In this document: positions 51,925 to 59,851 of the stretch, in pieces
Numbering within the stretch: the stretch's first letter is position 1
Layout: every line of letters begins with the position of its first letter
Source of the DNA: Actinomycetota bacterium
Lineage (GTDB): Bacteria > Actinomycetota > Acidimicrobiia > Acidimicrobiales > Ilumatobacteraceae
Direction of reading: 5' to 3'
Length of the DNA stretch: 64,000 nt
NCBI GenBank assembly: GCA_016870865.1
Contig: VGAC01000005.1
Coordinates: forward strand, 62,001 to 126,000
Notes under the pieces: generated by a model
The model's database searches: none
Seen by the model: the letters and a program-made list of their open reading frames with translations, nothing else
Told to the model about the DNA's origin: nothing
Position numbers and translations under genes: made by a program

Positions 51925-52743
51925 ATGGGTCAGTTGGATCAAAGGGTCGCCGTTGTCATCGGCGGACACAGTGGTTTCGGTGAGGCAATCGTGCGGCGCT
52001 TCGCCGCGGAGGGGGCACGCGTGGCGATCGCGGCACGCCGGACGGATTTGGTGAATCTCGCGGCAAACGAGGTTGGCGGCAGGGGTTACACGTGCGACAT
52101 CACGCTCGACGACGACGTCGCGGCGTTGGTGTCGGCGGTCGAGGCCGATTTCGGCCGCATCGACATCGCGGTCAACTGTGCGGGTTACGAACAGAGCACG
52201 CCGATAGCCGACCTCACACCCGAGAAGTTGACGGCGATGCAGGCCGTGCAGTTCACCGGTGCGATCTACTGCATGCGACGTTTCGGCAACTCGATGGCTG
52301 CAAGCGGGGGTGGGTCGTTCCTTTCGATCTCCTCCCAGACGGCCCACAGTCCGGCGGTCGGTCTTGCGGCTTACGGCAGTTCGAAAGCCGGCGTCGAGTA
52401 CGCAACGAAGATCGCGGCCGTCGAGTACGGCCCGATGAACGTCAGGTTCAACTGCGTCGCCTCGGGTCTCATCGAAACCCCCATGACTGCGCGCATATTC
52501 CAGGTCAAGCCCGCGATTCAGGCCTTGCAGGAGCTCACCCCCCTGCGACGCATGGGTTCGTCGCACGACATCGCAAAGGCGGCCTTCTTCTTCTGCAGTG
52601 ACGAGGGCGCCTTCGTCACCGGCCAGACGTTGTGCGTCGACGGTGGTGCGACCCTCCACGGCTTACCAACCGCATTTCACTACGCAGATGCCGCCCGCAG
52701 GTACGCGGAGTCGGCGGACAACGACGCGGGGGGCGCCTCCTGA
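51925..52743 (+). CDS. SDR-family oxidoreductase
   Basis: A 272-residue classical SDR. IGGHSGFG (about residues 12-19) takes the place of the usual TGxxxGxG, with Ile instead of Thr. NCAGYE (about 88-93), the SISSQT serine strand (about 137-142) and the catalytic YGSSK (about 151-155) are present. A long C-terminal tail follows the GQTLCVDGG sheet. A GGGGG purine run precedes the ATG. The next gene, a GMC oxidoreductase, begins in its stop codon, so they form a redox pair. Confidence 0.85.
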   Translation: MGQLDQRVAVVIGGHSGFGEAIVRRFAAEGARVAIAARRTDLVNLAANEVGGRGYTCDITLDDDVAALVSAVEADFGRIDIAVNCAGYEQSTPIADLTPEKLTAMQAVQFTGAIYCMRRFGNSMAASGGGSFLSISSQTAHSPAVGLAAYGSSKAGVEYATKIAAVEYGPMNVRFNCVASGLIETPMTARIFQVKPAIQALQELTPLRRMGSSHDIAKAAFFFCSDEGAFVTGQTLCVDGGATLHGLPTAFHYADAARRYAESADNDAGGAS

Positions 52744-54119
52744 CCCGCCGCGTCGTGGTCGTCGGTGCGGGCGCCGGGGGCTGCGTGGCTGCAGCGTGCC
52801 TTTTCGATGCGGGTTACGAGGTTCATCTCTTCGAGGCCGGTGAGGCGTCGGCTGCGAACACCTCAACGCACCTTGCCGTGTCGACTTCGCGGACCGACCT
52901 CTTGGATCCGGGCGTCTTTGCCTCGACCTACACCGGCGGCCCGCGGTACCCGTACCTGCGTGGACGTGCCCGCGGCGGCACGACTGCGATCAACGCGTTG
53001 GTGCAGATGTCGGGTACGAAAGACGACTGGGACTCCTGGTCGACCGTGCACGGTTGCGCCGGCTGGAATTGGCGTTCGGTGAGTGCGGCCATTGCGTCGC
53101 TCGATTTTCCCTCGCACTTCGCCTCGCCCGCCCAGACGGGTCCGCTGACGGGTGCCGTACTGGCCGCGGCTCGCGGAATGGGTGCCGGCGAATGTCGCCA
53201 TGTCGGCGAAACCTACGACGGTGCGGGACCGGTTGCCCTGTCGCTGCGCCGGGGTCGCCGTGCCGACGTGTTCAGCGTGTTCATCACCCCGCGAGTGCTC
53301 CAGGACGCCGCGCGCATGGTTGTCCATGCTGGGCGGATGGTCGCAGAAATCGCCGTCGAAGCCGATCGGGCACGGGGTGTGGTGGTCGACGATGAAGAGT
53401 TCGTTGCCGACGGCGTGGTACTCGCCGCGGGAACGGTGTGGAGTCCGATCCTCCTGCGTCGCAGCGGTGTGTCACGGGCGGGGATCGGCCGGAACCTCAA
53501 GGATCATCCGGCGATCTCGTTGTGGCTCCGACTTCGCGACGGTGTGGGTGCCACCGCCGACACCCTCGACGTGACGGGTCTCGTCGTAGCGTCTTCGCTC
53601 GACGACTCAGACATCAACCTCCTGCCCGTCGAACCCGACCAATTGGTCGTGGCGGTGACCAAGGTGTCCTCCGTCGGCCATGTCGCCGAGGTCGATGGAA
53701 ACGCCGAGGTGGTTCTCGGAACGATCGAAACCCACGACGATGCGACACGGATGCTCGCCGCGCTGCGACTGGCCGCGGATCTGTGTGCGACGAAGGAGTT
53801 CGGGGACGTCGTCGAATCGGTGTCGATCGATGCCTCGGGCACACCCCTCGACGCTTTGCTTGCCCATGACGACGACACGATCATCTCCTACGTGCGTCGC
53901 GTGCCCGGCGCCTATTCGCACGCCGTCGGCACTTGTCGCATGGGTGTGGAACGTGACAGCGAAGCGGTCGTGGACAACACGGGCGCGGTCTTTGGCGTCG
54001 ATGACCTGTGGGTGGCCGACGCATCGGTCTTCCCCGACATCCCACGGGCCGCCACGCAACTCCCGGTCATGGCTGTGGCCGGCCGGATTGCCTCGGGCGT
54101 CGCCGAACGACTGCGTTGA
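52740..54119 (+). CDS. GMC-family FAD oxidoreductase, probable CTG start
   Basis: A 459-residue flavoprotein. The FAD motif VVVVGAGAGG is at about residues 5-14, the GMC signature region GRARGGTTAINALV at about 81-94, and the active-site histidine in YSHAVGTCRMG (about 396-406). The C-terminal histidine/asparagine region seen in choline or glucose oxidases is replaced by ATQLPVMAVAGR. CTG at 52740 overlaps the SDR stop (CTGA) and has a G-rich tract six bases upstream. GTG at 52755 is the only ordinary alternative and would leave two residues before VGAG. Its size is like MftG-type GMC proteins, though no mycofactocin genes are present. Confidence 0.85.
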   Translation: MTRRVVVVGAGAGGCVAAACLFDAGYEVHLFEAGEASAANTSTHLAVSTSRTDLLDPGVFASTYTGGPRYPYLRGRARGGTTAINALVQMSGTKDDWDSWSTVHGCAGWNWRSVSAAIASLDFPSHFASPAQTGPLTGAVLAAARGMGAGECRHVGETYDGAGPVALSLRRGRRADVFSVFITPRVLQDAARMVVHAGRMVAEIAVEADRARGVVVDDEEFVADGVVLAAGTVWSPILLRRSGVSRAGIGRNLKDHPAISLWLRLRDGVGATADTLDVTGLVVASSLDDSDINLLPVEPDQLVVAVTKVSSVGHVAEVDGNAEVVLGTIETHDDATRMLAALRLAADLCATKEFGDVVESVSIDASGTPLDALLAHDDDTIISYVRRVPGAYSHAVGTCRMGVERDSEAVVDNTGAVFGVDDLWVADASVFPDIPRAATQLPVMAVAGRIASGVAERLR

Positions 54120-54127
54120 ACGCGTGT

Positions 54128-54133
54128 CAGACT
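54128..54133 (+). promoter_or_regulatory. -10-like element (CAGACT) before the metallo-hydrolase
   Basis: CAGACT ends seven bases before the ATG at 54141. The same hexamer is found before the gene at 400. No Shine-Dalgarno sequence is seen. Confidence 0.35.
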
Positions 54134-54140
54134 TGCCGGC

Positions 54141-55109
54141 ATGGCCTACCAAGGGGTTCCGTTTGCGCTCGGCCTGCACGAGGTTGCCGAGGGTTGCCAT
54201 GCCTACCTGCAGCCCGACGGCGGCTGGGGTTTGAGCAACGCAGGTCTCGTCGTGGGTGACGGGGTTTCGTTGCTCGTCGACACCCTCTTTGACCTCGACC
54301 TGACCGCGGCGATGCTCTCTGCGATGGCCGATGCAACGAGCACCGCGCCGATCGGCACCGTGGTGAACACGCACGCAAACGGCGATCACTGCTACGGCAA
54401 CCAGCTCGTCGCGGATCGCGAGATCATCGCGTCACGGGCCGCCGCGGAAGAAATGAAGCTCGTGCCTCCGGCAATGATGGCGAAATTGAACGCGGCGCCG
54501 GGTGAAGTTGGCGAGCTTTTCCGTTCTTTCTTCGGGGACTTCCGCTTCGACGACATAGAGCCGACCGCCCCAACGCGGACATTCGAGGGTCGGCTCGAGG
54601 TCGATGTCGGTGGTCGGGCGATCGAATTGATCGAAGTGGGCCCCGCGCACACGAACGGTGACACCATCGTCGTGGTGCCCGACACGAGAACTGTGTTCAC
54701 GGGGGACATCCTCTTCAACGGGGGAGCCCCCATCGTGTGGGCGGGTCCGCTCGAGAACTGGATCGCTGCATGCGATCTGATGCTCGGGATGGATGTCGAG
54801 ACGGTGGTGCCGGGTCACGGTCCGGTGACCGACAAGGCAGGCGTCGTGGCCGTGCGCGACTATCTCACGACCGTTCTCGGGGCGGCGCGGGAGCACCACG
54901 CCAACGGGGTCGACGCCTTCGATGCGGCCAGGCAGATTTTGCGCGAGATGCAGGGCAATGCGGCGACGCGTGATCTGCGCGAATTCGGTCGCATCGCGGT
55001 GAACGTCGACGCGGTCTACCGCTGCACCGATACCGGTTACGAAACACCGAACGTGATCGAGCAGTTCAGGCGGATGGCCGAGATCGAGTCGCGCGCCGCA
55101 CGAGGATGA
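54141..55109 (+). CDS. metallo-beta-lactamase-fold hydrolase with altered zinc motif
   Basis: A 322-residue MBL-fold protein. The usual HxHxDH motif reads HANGDH in NTHANGDHCYGNQ (about residues 76-88), so the second histidine is asparagine. Further ligands are visible as the histidine in GPAHTNGD (about 168-175), the aspartate in TGDILF (about 188-193) and the C-terminal VPGHGPV histidine (about 220-226). A helical extension follows. The exact reaction is unknown; related forms are annotated as cyclases or hydrolases. Its end overlaps the convergent SURF1 gene by 44 bases. Confidence 0.85.
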   Translation: MAYQGVPFALGLHEVAEGCHAYLQPDGGWGLSNAGLVVGDGVSLLVDTLFDLDLTAAMLSAMADATSTAPIGTVVNTHANGDHCYGNQLVADREIIASRAAAEEMKLVPPAMMAKLNAAPGEVGELFRSFFGDFRFDDIEPTAPTRTFEGRLEVDVGGRAIELIEVGPAHTNGDTIVVVPDTRTVFTGDILFNGGAPIVWAGPLENWIAACDLMLGMDVETVVPGHGPVTDKAGVVAVRDYLTTVLGAAREHHANGVDAFDAARQILREMQGNAATRDLREFGRIAVNVDAVYRCTDTGYETPNVIEQFRRMAEIESRAARG

Positions 55110-55821
55110 ACCACGCGACGATTGCGCAGGCCGAGAAGATGATCCACTGGATCGCATAGGACAGATGTGAACCCTCGGTGAGCTCCGGGTTGGCCACCGT
55201 GGCGATGCCGTCGATGACGCCGTCGCCCGCCGACGTCAACTGCAGAAAGTCGACATAGAAGGGCACGAGCGTTTGATCGTCGGTCGCCCTCATCTGGTCC
55301 GCGAGACGCTCCACGTCGACGCGCTGGACCTCGCGCAGCACACCCTGCGAGGGGTCGCTGAGACCGCCGAGGCGACGTTGTTGGGATTTGCGCGCCCGGG
55401 CAAGAAACTCCACCCCGCCATCGGGGGGCGGTGGAATCTCGCCGGACAGGGGTACGAAGCCGCGGTCGACGAGAACGACGTATTGCCGTCCGTCGATCGT
55501 GAAGTCGAGCGGGGTCAGTGCGTCGACGCCCGCGGTGAGGTTCTGGCTGCGATTGAGAACGATCACTTCGTCTTTTGGGCGGAACGTTCCCCCCACCACC
55601 ACCGGGCGCCACTCAACTTCCTCGGGTGAGAGCCCGACGAGGTCGGCGATGGGGGCGGGTGGCAGGCTCGCGCGGCTGCGCACCTGCTCGTTGAACGCGC
55701 GACGGTCCCCGAGGCGTCCGAACTGCCATGCGGAGAGGTTCGCCATGACGACGACAAGCACGATCACCAGGGCATGGAGGGCGATCATGCGCGGTCGCAG
55801 GAGGGGTTTCACACGGTTCAT
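55066..55821 (-). CDS. SURF1-family cytochrome oxidase assembly protein
   Basis: A 251-residue membrane protein with two helices, one at about residues 14-32 and one near the C-terminus (about 222-242), enclosing an external domain. The family motifs are the WQFGRL segment after the first helix and HLSYAIQWI at the second. SURF1 helps insert heme a into cytochrome c oxidase; no oxidase genes lie in the window. The ATG at 55821 follows a G-rich tract; GTG codons six and nine bases upstream are alternatives. Confidence 0.85.
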   Translation of the reverse strand: MNRVKPLLRPRMIALHALVIVLVVVMANLSAWQFGRLGDRRAFNEQVRSRASLPPAPIADLVGLSPEEVEWRPVVVGGTFRPKDEVIVLNRSQNLTAGVDALTPLDFTIDGRQYVVLVDRGFVPLSGEIPPPPDGGVEFLARARKSQQRRLGGLSDPSQGVLREVQRVDVERLADQMRATDDQTLVPFYVDFLQLTSAGDGVIDGIATVANPELTEGSHLSYAIQWIIFSACAIVAWFILVRRATRSRPSA

Positions 55822-55839
55822 CGCCACCACCCCCGACGC

Positions 55840-55845
55840 TAGTTT
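55840..55845 (+). promoter_or_regulatory. -10 element (TAGTTT) for a leaderless transcript
   Basis: TAGTTT ends six bases before the GTG at 55852. A second GTG at 55846 directly abuts the hexamer and is therefore less likely to be the start. Confidence 0.45.
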
Positions 55846-55851
55846 GTGCCG

Positions 55852-56889
55852 GTGCGTGATCTCTCGTCGCTGACGCGTGCTTTCTGGGAGCAAGTATTCG
55901 GCCCGGGTGTGTCGACCGGCGAACCCGACCGCATCGGTGAGGGAATGATTGGCGCCAACTACCGCATCACCATCGAGTCGCACAGATCCGACGTACCGAG
56001 GTCGGTCGTGGTCAAACTGCCGTCCCCTGGTGAGGAGAGCCGCGCGGCGGGTGTTGCACACCGTACATACGAACGCGAGGCGAAGTTCTACATGCACCTC
56101 GCCGGTACGCTCGACGTCCGCCGCCCACATTGCCACTGGGTCGAGTTCGACGAGTCGAGTCACGATTTCGTGCTTGTACTCGAAGACCTTGCGCCTGCCG
56201 TGCCGGGGAACCAGATCACCGGCTGCACGGTCGATGAGGCTGCACGGGCAGTCCTGGAGTTGGCGAAGCTGCACGGCCCGCGCTGGGGTGACCCGACGCT
56301 GTACGACGTCGACTGGTTGCAGCGCCGCACGGCCCGAGCCGACATCGAGATGCTCCAGGCCGTCTACCAGCAGCTCATGACGCCGTTTCTCGCCACCTAT
56401 GCGAAGTATTTCACCCCGCGCCAGCACGACCTCGCGGTTGCCTTCGGGCCTCGTCTTGCCGATTGGATCGACGGTCGCGGCACCACGCTGACGCTCGGCC
56501 ACGGCGACTACCGGCTCGACAACCTTCTCTTTGGATCCGCCCAGGGTGGTCCACCCGTCGCGGTGGTGGACTGGCAGACGCCGAACCACGGACCGGGTTC
56601 GGTTGACGTGTCGTACTTCATGGGTGCGGCCGTGATGCCCGACGTGCGACGTTCGATCGAGGATGGTCTCATCGACGAGTACATCGCGGCGATTCGTGTC
56701 TATGGGGTCGAAGTGGACCGTGCGGCGTTCCACGGCGAATACGCCCATGCCAGTTTCGCCGGCTTGGTGATGGCGGTCATTGCTTCGACGGTCGTCACCA
56801 AGACCGAACGCGGTGAGGCAATGTTCGCGGCCATGGCCACCCGCGCTGCGCAGCACGCCCTCGACCTGCATGCGTTCGACGTGCTGTGA
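55852..56889 (+). CDS. aminoglycoside-phosphotransferase/EcKinase-like protein
   Basis: A 345-residue kinase-fold protein. The ATP-lysine lies in VVVKLPS (about residues 48-54), the catalytic loop is LTLGHGDYRLDNLLF (about 219-233) and the metal-binding aspartate is in VAVVDWQTP (about 242-250). This is the APH/DUF1679-like group found near fatty-acid and steroid catabolic genes in actinobacteria, where substrates are unknown. The start is set to GTG 55852 by the -10 spacing. It is divergent from SURF1 and followed 13 bases later by a DUF4262 gene. Confidence 0.85.
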   Translation: MRDLSSLTRAFWEQVFGPGVSTGEPDRIGEGMIGANYRITIESHRSDVPRSVVVKLPSPGEESRAAGVAHRTYEREAKFYMHLAGTLDVRRPHCHWVEFDESSHDFVLVLEDLAPAVPGNQITGCTVDEAARAVLELAKLHGPRWGDPTLYDVDWLQRRTARADIEMLQAVYQQLMTPFLATYAKYFTPRQHDLAVAFGPRLADWIDGRGTTLTLGHGDYRLDNLLFGSAQGGPPVAVVDWQTPNHGPGSVDVSYFMGAAVMPDVRRSIEDGLIDEYIAAIRVYGVEVDRAAFHGEYAHASFAGLVMAVIASTVVTKTERGEAMFAAMATRAAQHALDLHAFDVL

Positions 56890-56902
56890 AACAGGAGTTG
56901 AC

Positions 56903-57391
56903 GTGACCGCCGATCTGCCCGACTTTCACATCCCTCACGACGAGAAGATCGCATGGATGGTGGAGACGAACGGCTGGGCGATCGAGTCGGTGCCGCCCGG
57001 TGCCTCAACGACGGCGGATGGCGTGCCGATGCCGACGTATTCCTACACCGTGAATTTCCCCACGGCCTTTTCCATGCCCGAAGTCGTCATTGTCGGCCTG
57101 ACGCCGGTGGCCTGCCGCGGGTTGTTCGATCTGGTTGCCGACGTCTGCGGGTCCGGTCAGTCGATCGAGCTCGATTCCGAGATCGTCGGTCTCTTCGACG
57201 GGGAACAGCGGGCCAGGTTCGTGCTCGTCAACCGATCCGCGTACGGCCATCTCTTCCCGAGCGCGGCCTCGTGGCACAAGGGCCGGGCATTCGACGTGGT
57301 CCAGATGCTGTGGCCTGACCGCAACGGTTTCCTTCCGGGCGAGGCGGGCTTCGACCAACGCCTGCGCTTCACCCAACCGTTGTTCGGCTGA
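56903..57391 (+). CDS. DUF4262-type protein
   Basis: A 162-residue protein of unknown function. The segment YSYTVNFPTAFSMPEVVIVGL (about residues 46-66) followed by a charged helix and the RSAYGHLFP stretch matches the DUF4262 pattern. An AGGAG Shine-Dalgarno precedes the GTG. It is likely cotranscribed with the kinase-like gene upstream. No catalytic motif is visible. It ends six bases from the convergent SET-domain gene. Confidence 0.75.
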   Translation: MTADLPDFHIPHDEKIAWMVETNGWAIESVPPGASTTADGVPMPTYSYTVNFPTAFSMPEVVIVGLTPVACRGLFDLVADVCGSGQSIELDSEIVGLFDGEQRARFVLVNRSAYGHLFPSAASWHKGRAFDVVQMLWPDRNGFLPGEAGFDQRLRFTQPLFG

Positions 57392-57397
57392 GTCGGC

Positions 57398-58210
57398 CTA
57401 CGACCCGGCGAAACCCCTCGCCTCGTTGAGCAGTGCCGCGAGTCGATCGATCGCGTCGACCCGTCCGGCGAGCAGGCCCGTTCGCCACGCCGGGTCGAGC
57501 GGCGCAAGTCGCACGAGGGTTTCCAAGCAAGCCCGTGGGCGGCCGAGGGCGATTCGCATTGCGACGGTCAGTGCGCCGTGCGGATCGTCGTCGATCGTGG
57601 TCATCAGCGTTTCGACGTCATGTTTCGAGAGTCGGCGGGCGAAATGCCGCGCCGCGATTCGGCGCGTCAGGTACGGCGTGAAGTACCCGGCGTATCGATC
57701 CTGCAGGTCGTCGCGTTTCCAGTCGTCCCCGCTGATGCGTGACCGACACTTCGTAGTTCCACATACACAGTCGAACTCGTCGTAGTTGCTGCCGTCGGAC
57801 ATTGCGTAGTCGAAGGTGAGTGCCTCGCCGACGGCGATGTCACGCATCGCAACCACTTGTGCCGCCCCGCACATGCCGCAGTTCGGCTCGCAGGAGTGGT
57901 TCACGGCATCCCCGGGTTCGCGCACGACGGGTCCCAACAGGAAGGTGTCGTCGTCGATCTGTATGGACCGTGATCGACGTTCGGGGTCCTGGCGGTCGAA
58001 GGTGGCCCTGTCCATCGGCGTCCCCCCGAAGGCCGCAACAATGGTTCCCGCGGGGATCGGGGCAATGGCGTACGACCCGAATCCCGCCCCTTTGGCCGGC
58101 CGCACCTGGGCAAGCGGTGTGAGGAAGTTGACGGGCACCGGGCGCAAGATAACGGGTCGAGGCACCCGCCAGAAAAGTTCCGTTGCCGTCCGGGCCGCCG
58201 CGGCTAACAT
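57398..58210 (-). CDS. SET-domain protein, probable protein lysine methyltransferase
   Basis: A 270-residue protein. The SET core shows a GFGSYAIAPIPAGTIV start (about residues 43-58), NHSCEPNCG (about 104-112) and GEALTFDYA (about 128-136). A post-SET-like CVCGTTKCRS with three cysteines (about 148-157) follows. These are the S-adenosylmethionine and lysine-channel motifs of eukaryote-type SET enzymes. The last 90 residues are a separate helical part. The ATG at 58210 overlaps the -10 of the metX riboswitch promoter, so GTG at 58165 or 58138 may be the true start. Target protein unknown. Confidence 0.8.
   Translation of the reverse strand: MLAAAARTATELFWRVPRPVILRPVPVNFLTPLAQVRPAKGAGFGSYAIAPIPAGTIVAAFGGTPMDRATFDRQDPERRSRSIQIDDDTFLLGPVVREPGDAVNHSCEPNCGMCGAAQVVAMRDIAVGEALTFDYAMSDGSNYDEFDCVCGTTKCRSRISGDDWKRDDLQDRYAGYFTPYLTRRIAARHFARRLSKHDVETLMTTIDDDPHGALTVAMRIALGRPRACLETLVRLAPLDPAWRTGLLAGRVDAIDRLAALLNEARGFAGS
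58183..58210 (+). promoter_or_regulatory. promoter of the metX riboswitch transcript
   Basis: TTGCCG (58183-58188) and TAACAT (58205-58210) are 16 bases apart, which places the transcript start near 58217, at the edge of the aptamer. The elements lie within the 5' region of the divergent SET gene. Confidence 0.5.
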
Positions 58211-58214
58211 GAGA

Positions 58215-58391
58215 GTGCTTTTGCATCACGAGTGACCGGGAAACCGGTCCGGCAACCGGGGTCGGTCCACGGTGCCAACCCAACCCGCAACGGTTGGGGA
58301 TGTGGCGGGAAACCGCAACGGGCCCTGTCCCTCGTTCTGCAGAGCACAGCGCGGAAACCTCAGCGCTCGAGCAGAAAGGAAAGGGACAGTG
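58215..58391 (+). promoter_or_regulatory. SAM-class riboswitch (SAM-IV/SAM-I-IV-like) controlling metX
   Basis: The leader has a GAGTGACCGG start, a perfect hairpin GACCGG-GAAA-CCGGTC (58234-58249), the conserved CGGCAACC (58250-58257) and GGTGCCAA (58271-58278). Hairpins CCCAACC/GGTTGGG (58279-58298) and GCGG-GAAA-CCGC (58305-58316) follow. The lack of a kink-turn in the first hairpin fits SAM-IV more than SAM-I. Downstream, CTGTCCCT (58325-58332) is the exact complement of AGGGACAG (58382-58389), which overlaps the ribosome-binding region and the first base of the start codon. This implies control of translation initiation. Confidence 0.8.
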
Positions 58392-59561
58392 GCGGGACAC
58401 GGACGTGACTACCCGGCCTCGGGCGCATGGCGCGCCGGCGACGCCGCGGGCGGGCGCAGGTTCTTCTCGCTGGCCGTCAATCGGGCGGTCGCCCTCGACG
58501 TTGGTGCGACGCTGACGGGTGTCACGGTCGCCTACGAGACGTGGGGCTCGTTGGCCGCCGATGCAAGCAACGCGATCCTGCTGTGTCATGCCTGGACGGG
58601 CGACTCACATGCCGCGGGTTCCGCCGCCGACGGACACCCGACACCGGGCTGGTGGGAGGGACTCATCGGCCCCGGTCTGGCCATCGACACGAACGAGTTC
58701 TTCGTCGTGTGCGCGAACGTGCTGGGTGGTTGCCAGGGCAGCACCGGACCCGCGTCCCTGCATCCCGACGATGGTCGACCGTACGGCTCGCGCTTTCCCG
58801 TCATCACGATCCGTGACATGGTGCGCGCCCAGGCCCGACTCGCCGACCATCTCGGGGTCCGTACGTGGCACAGCGTCATCGGTGGGTCGATGGGGGGCAT
58901 GCAGGTACTCGAGTGGGCGGTCATGTTCCCGGATCGTGTGCGGTCGATCATCCCCATTGCCACCTGCCTGCAGGCCAGCGCACAGCAGATCGCCTGGGGT
59001 GCGATCGGCCGTCGCGCCATTCGTCTCGACCCGCAGTGGCGGGGTGGCGACTACTACGGGGCTGCGCCCGGTGAGGGTCCCTGGGAGGGGCTCGCCATCG
59101 CCCGAATGGTCGCACAGGTGACGTTCCGCAGTGACAACGTGTTCAGTGAGAAGTTCGGACGTGAACTCGCCGACGGCAATGCCGACAAGAGTGGCATTGA
59201 CATGTGGGATCGCTTCGAAGTCGAGCGTTACCTCGACCATCACGGTGACAAGTTGGTGCGTCGGTTCGACACGAACAGCTATCTCGTCATCGGCAAGGCG
59301 ATGGACCTCCACGACATCGGTCGTGGACGCGGGGGGGTGGTTGCGGCGACCCGTCGCATCACCGTTCCGGTGCTTTCGCTCGGGATTTGGAGCGACATCC
59401 TGTATCCCAATTATCAGCAGCGCGAGATCGTGCGTCTCGTGGGAGAAAACGGCGGTCGTGCCGAGTACCTGGAGATCGACTCACCTCATGGCCACGACTC
59501 GTTTCTCATCGAACTCGACCAGGTTGGCCGAGCCGTGAGGTCCCATCTCACTAGGGTGTGA
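58389..59561 (+). CDS. metX: homoserine O-acetyltransferase
   Basis: A 390-residue alpha/beta-hydrolase-fold enzyme of methionine synthesis that activates homoserine. Motifs are AWTGDSHAAG (about residues 75-84), NVLGGCQGSTGP (about 112-123) with the family Gly-Cys-x-Gly-Ser-Thr-Gly pattern, and the nucleophile Ser167 in GGSMGGMQ. The later aspartate is in WSDILYP and the histidine in SPHGHDSF. Acetyl versus succinyl specificity is inferred from family. The GTG at 58389 is backed by AAAGGAAAGG. It is controlled by the upstream SAM riboswitch, giving feedback on methionine supply. Confidence 0.93.
   Translation: MAGHGRDYPASGAWRAGDAAGGRRFFSLAVNRAVALDVGATLTGVTVAYETWGSLAADASNAILLCHAWTGDSHAAGSAADGHPTPGWWEGLIGPGLAIDTNEFFVVCANVLGGCQGSTGPASLHPDDGRPYGSRFPVITIRDMVRAQARLADHLGVRTWHSVIGGSMGGMQVLEWAVMFPDRVRSIIPIATCLQASAQQIAWGAIGRRAIRLDPQWRGGDYYGAAPGEGPWEGLAIARMVAQVTFRSDNVFSEKFGRELADGNADKSGIDMWDRFEVERYLDHHGDKLVRRFDTNSYLVIGKAMDLHDIGRGRGGVVAATRRITVPVLSLGIWSDILYPNYQQREIVRLVGENGGRAEYLEIDSPHGHDSFLIELDQVGRAVRSHLTRV
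59552..59557 (+). promoter_or_regulatory. -10 element (TAGGGT) within the end of metX
   Basis: TAGGGT ends six bases before the ATG at 59564. It would give the downstream genes a leaderless transcript independent of the riboswitch. Confidence 0.5.
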
Positions 59562-59563
59562 GC

Positions 59564-59842
59564 ATGTTCGCCGAAGTTGGTGTCGTGACCCTCATCTCGG
59601 CCCTCCTGATTCTCGGTGGGCTCGCCCTCTTCGGGTTGACGATTTGGTTTTGGAGGACCTCGCGGCCCGAGCCGCGGGCGCTGGCCCGTCTCGAAGTGAT
59701 GAGCGAGCGTGCCTACCGCAAGAGCAGGGGTGTCGACCGCCAGTTTCTGCTGAAGATGGCAGAGCGTGAGGCCCGCGAGTCGATGGCCGAGTCAGCCACG
59801 CCCGATGCGACCGCCTCGTCTGGGGTGGCAGAGCCGAAGTAA
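59564..59842 (+). CDS. small single-pass membrane protein, unknown
   Basis: A 92-residue protein I do not recognise. Residues about 7-30 form one strongly hydrophobic helix (VTLISALLILGGLALFGLTIWFW). A basic segment and a charged helix (about 35-75) lead to an Ala/Ser-rich tail. The topology suggests a short outside end and a cytoplasmic tail. The ATG is chosen by the -10 hexamer six bases upstream; GTG two codons earlier overlaps the metX stop. Codon third positions are G/C-rich as in real genes. Confidence 0.6.
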   Translation: MFAEVGVVTLISALLILGGLALFGLTIWFWRTSRPEPRALARLEVMSERAYRKSRGVDRQFLLKMAEREARESMAESATPDATASSGVAEPK

Positions 59843-59845
59843 ATT
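59840..59845 (+). promoter_or_regulatory. -10 element (TAAATT) for a leaderless transcript
   Basis: TAAATT ends six bases before the GTG at 59852 and overlaps the stop of the preceding small gene. No Shine-Dalgarno sequence lies between. Confidence 0.45.
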
Positions 59846-59851
59846 TCACCC

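Noticed and set aside
52740-54119. Assignment of the GMC oxidoreductase as MftG of the mycofactocin system
   Set aside because: Length is compatible, but no mftA-F gene is nearby and the adjacent SDR lacks an obvious mycofactocin-type NAD-binding insert.
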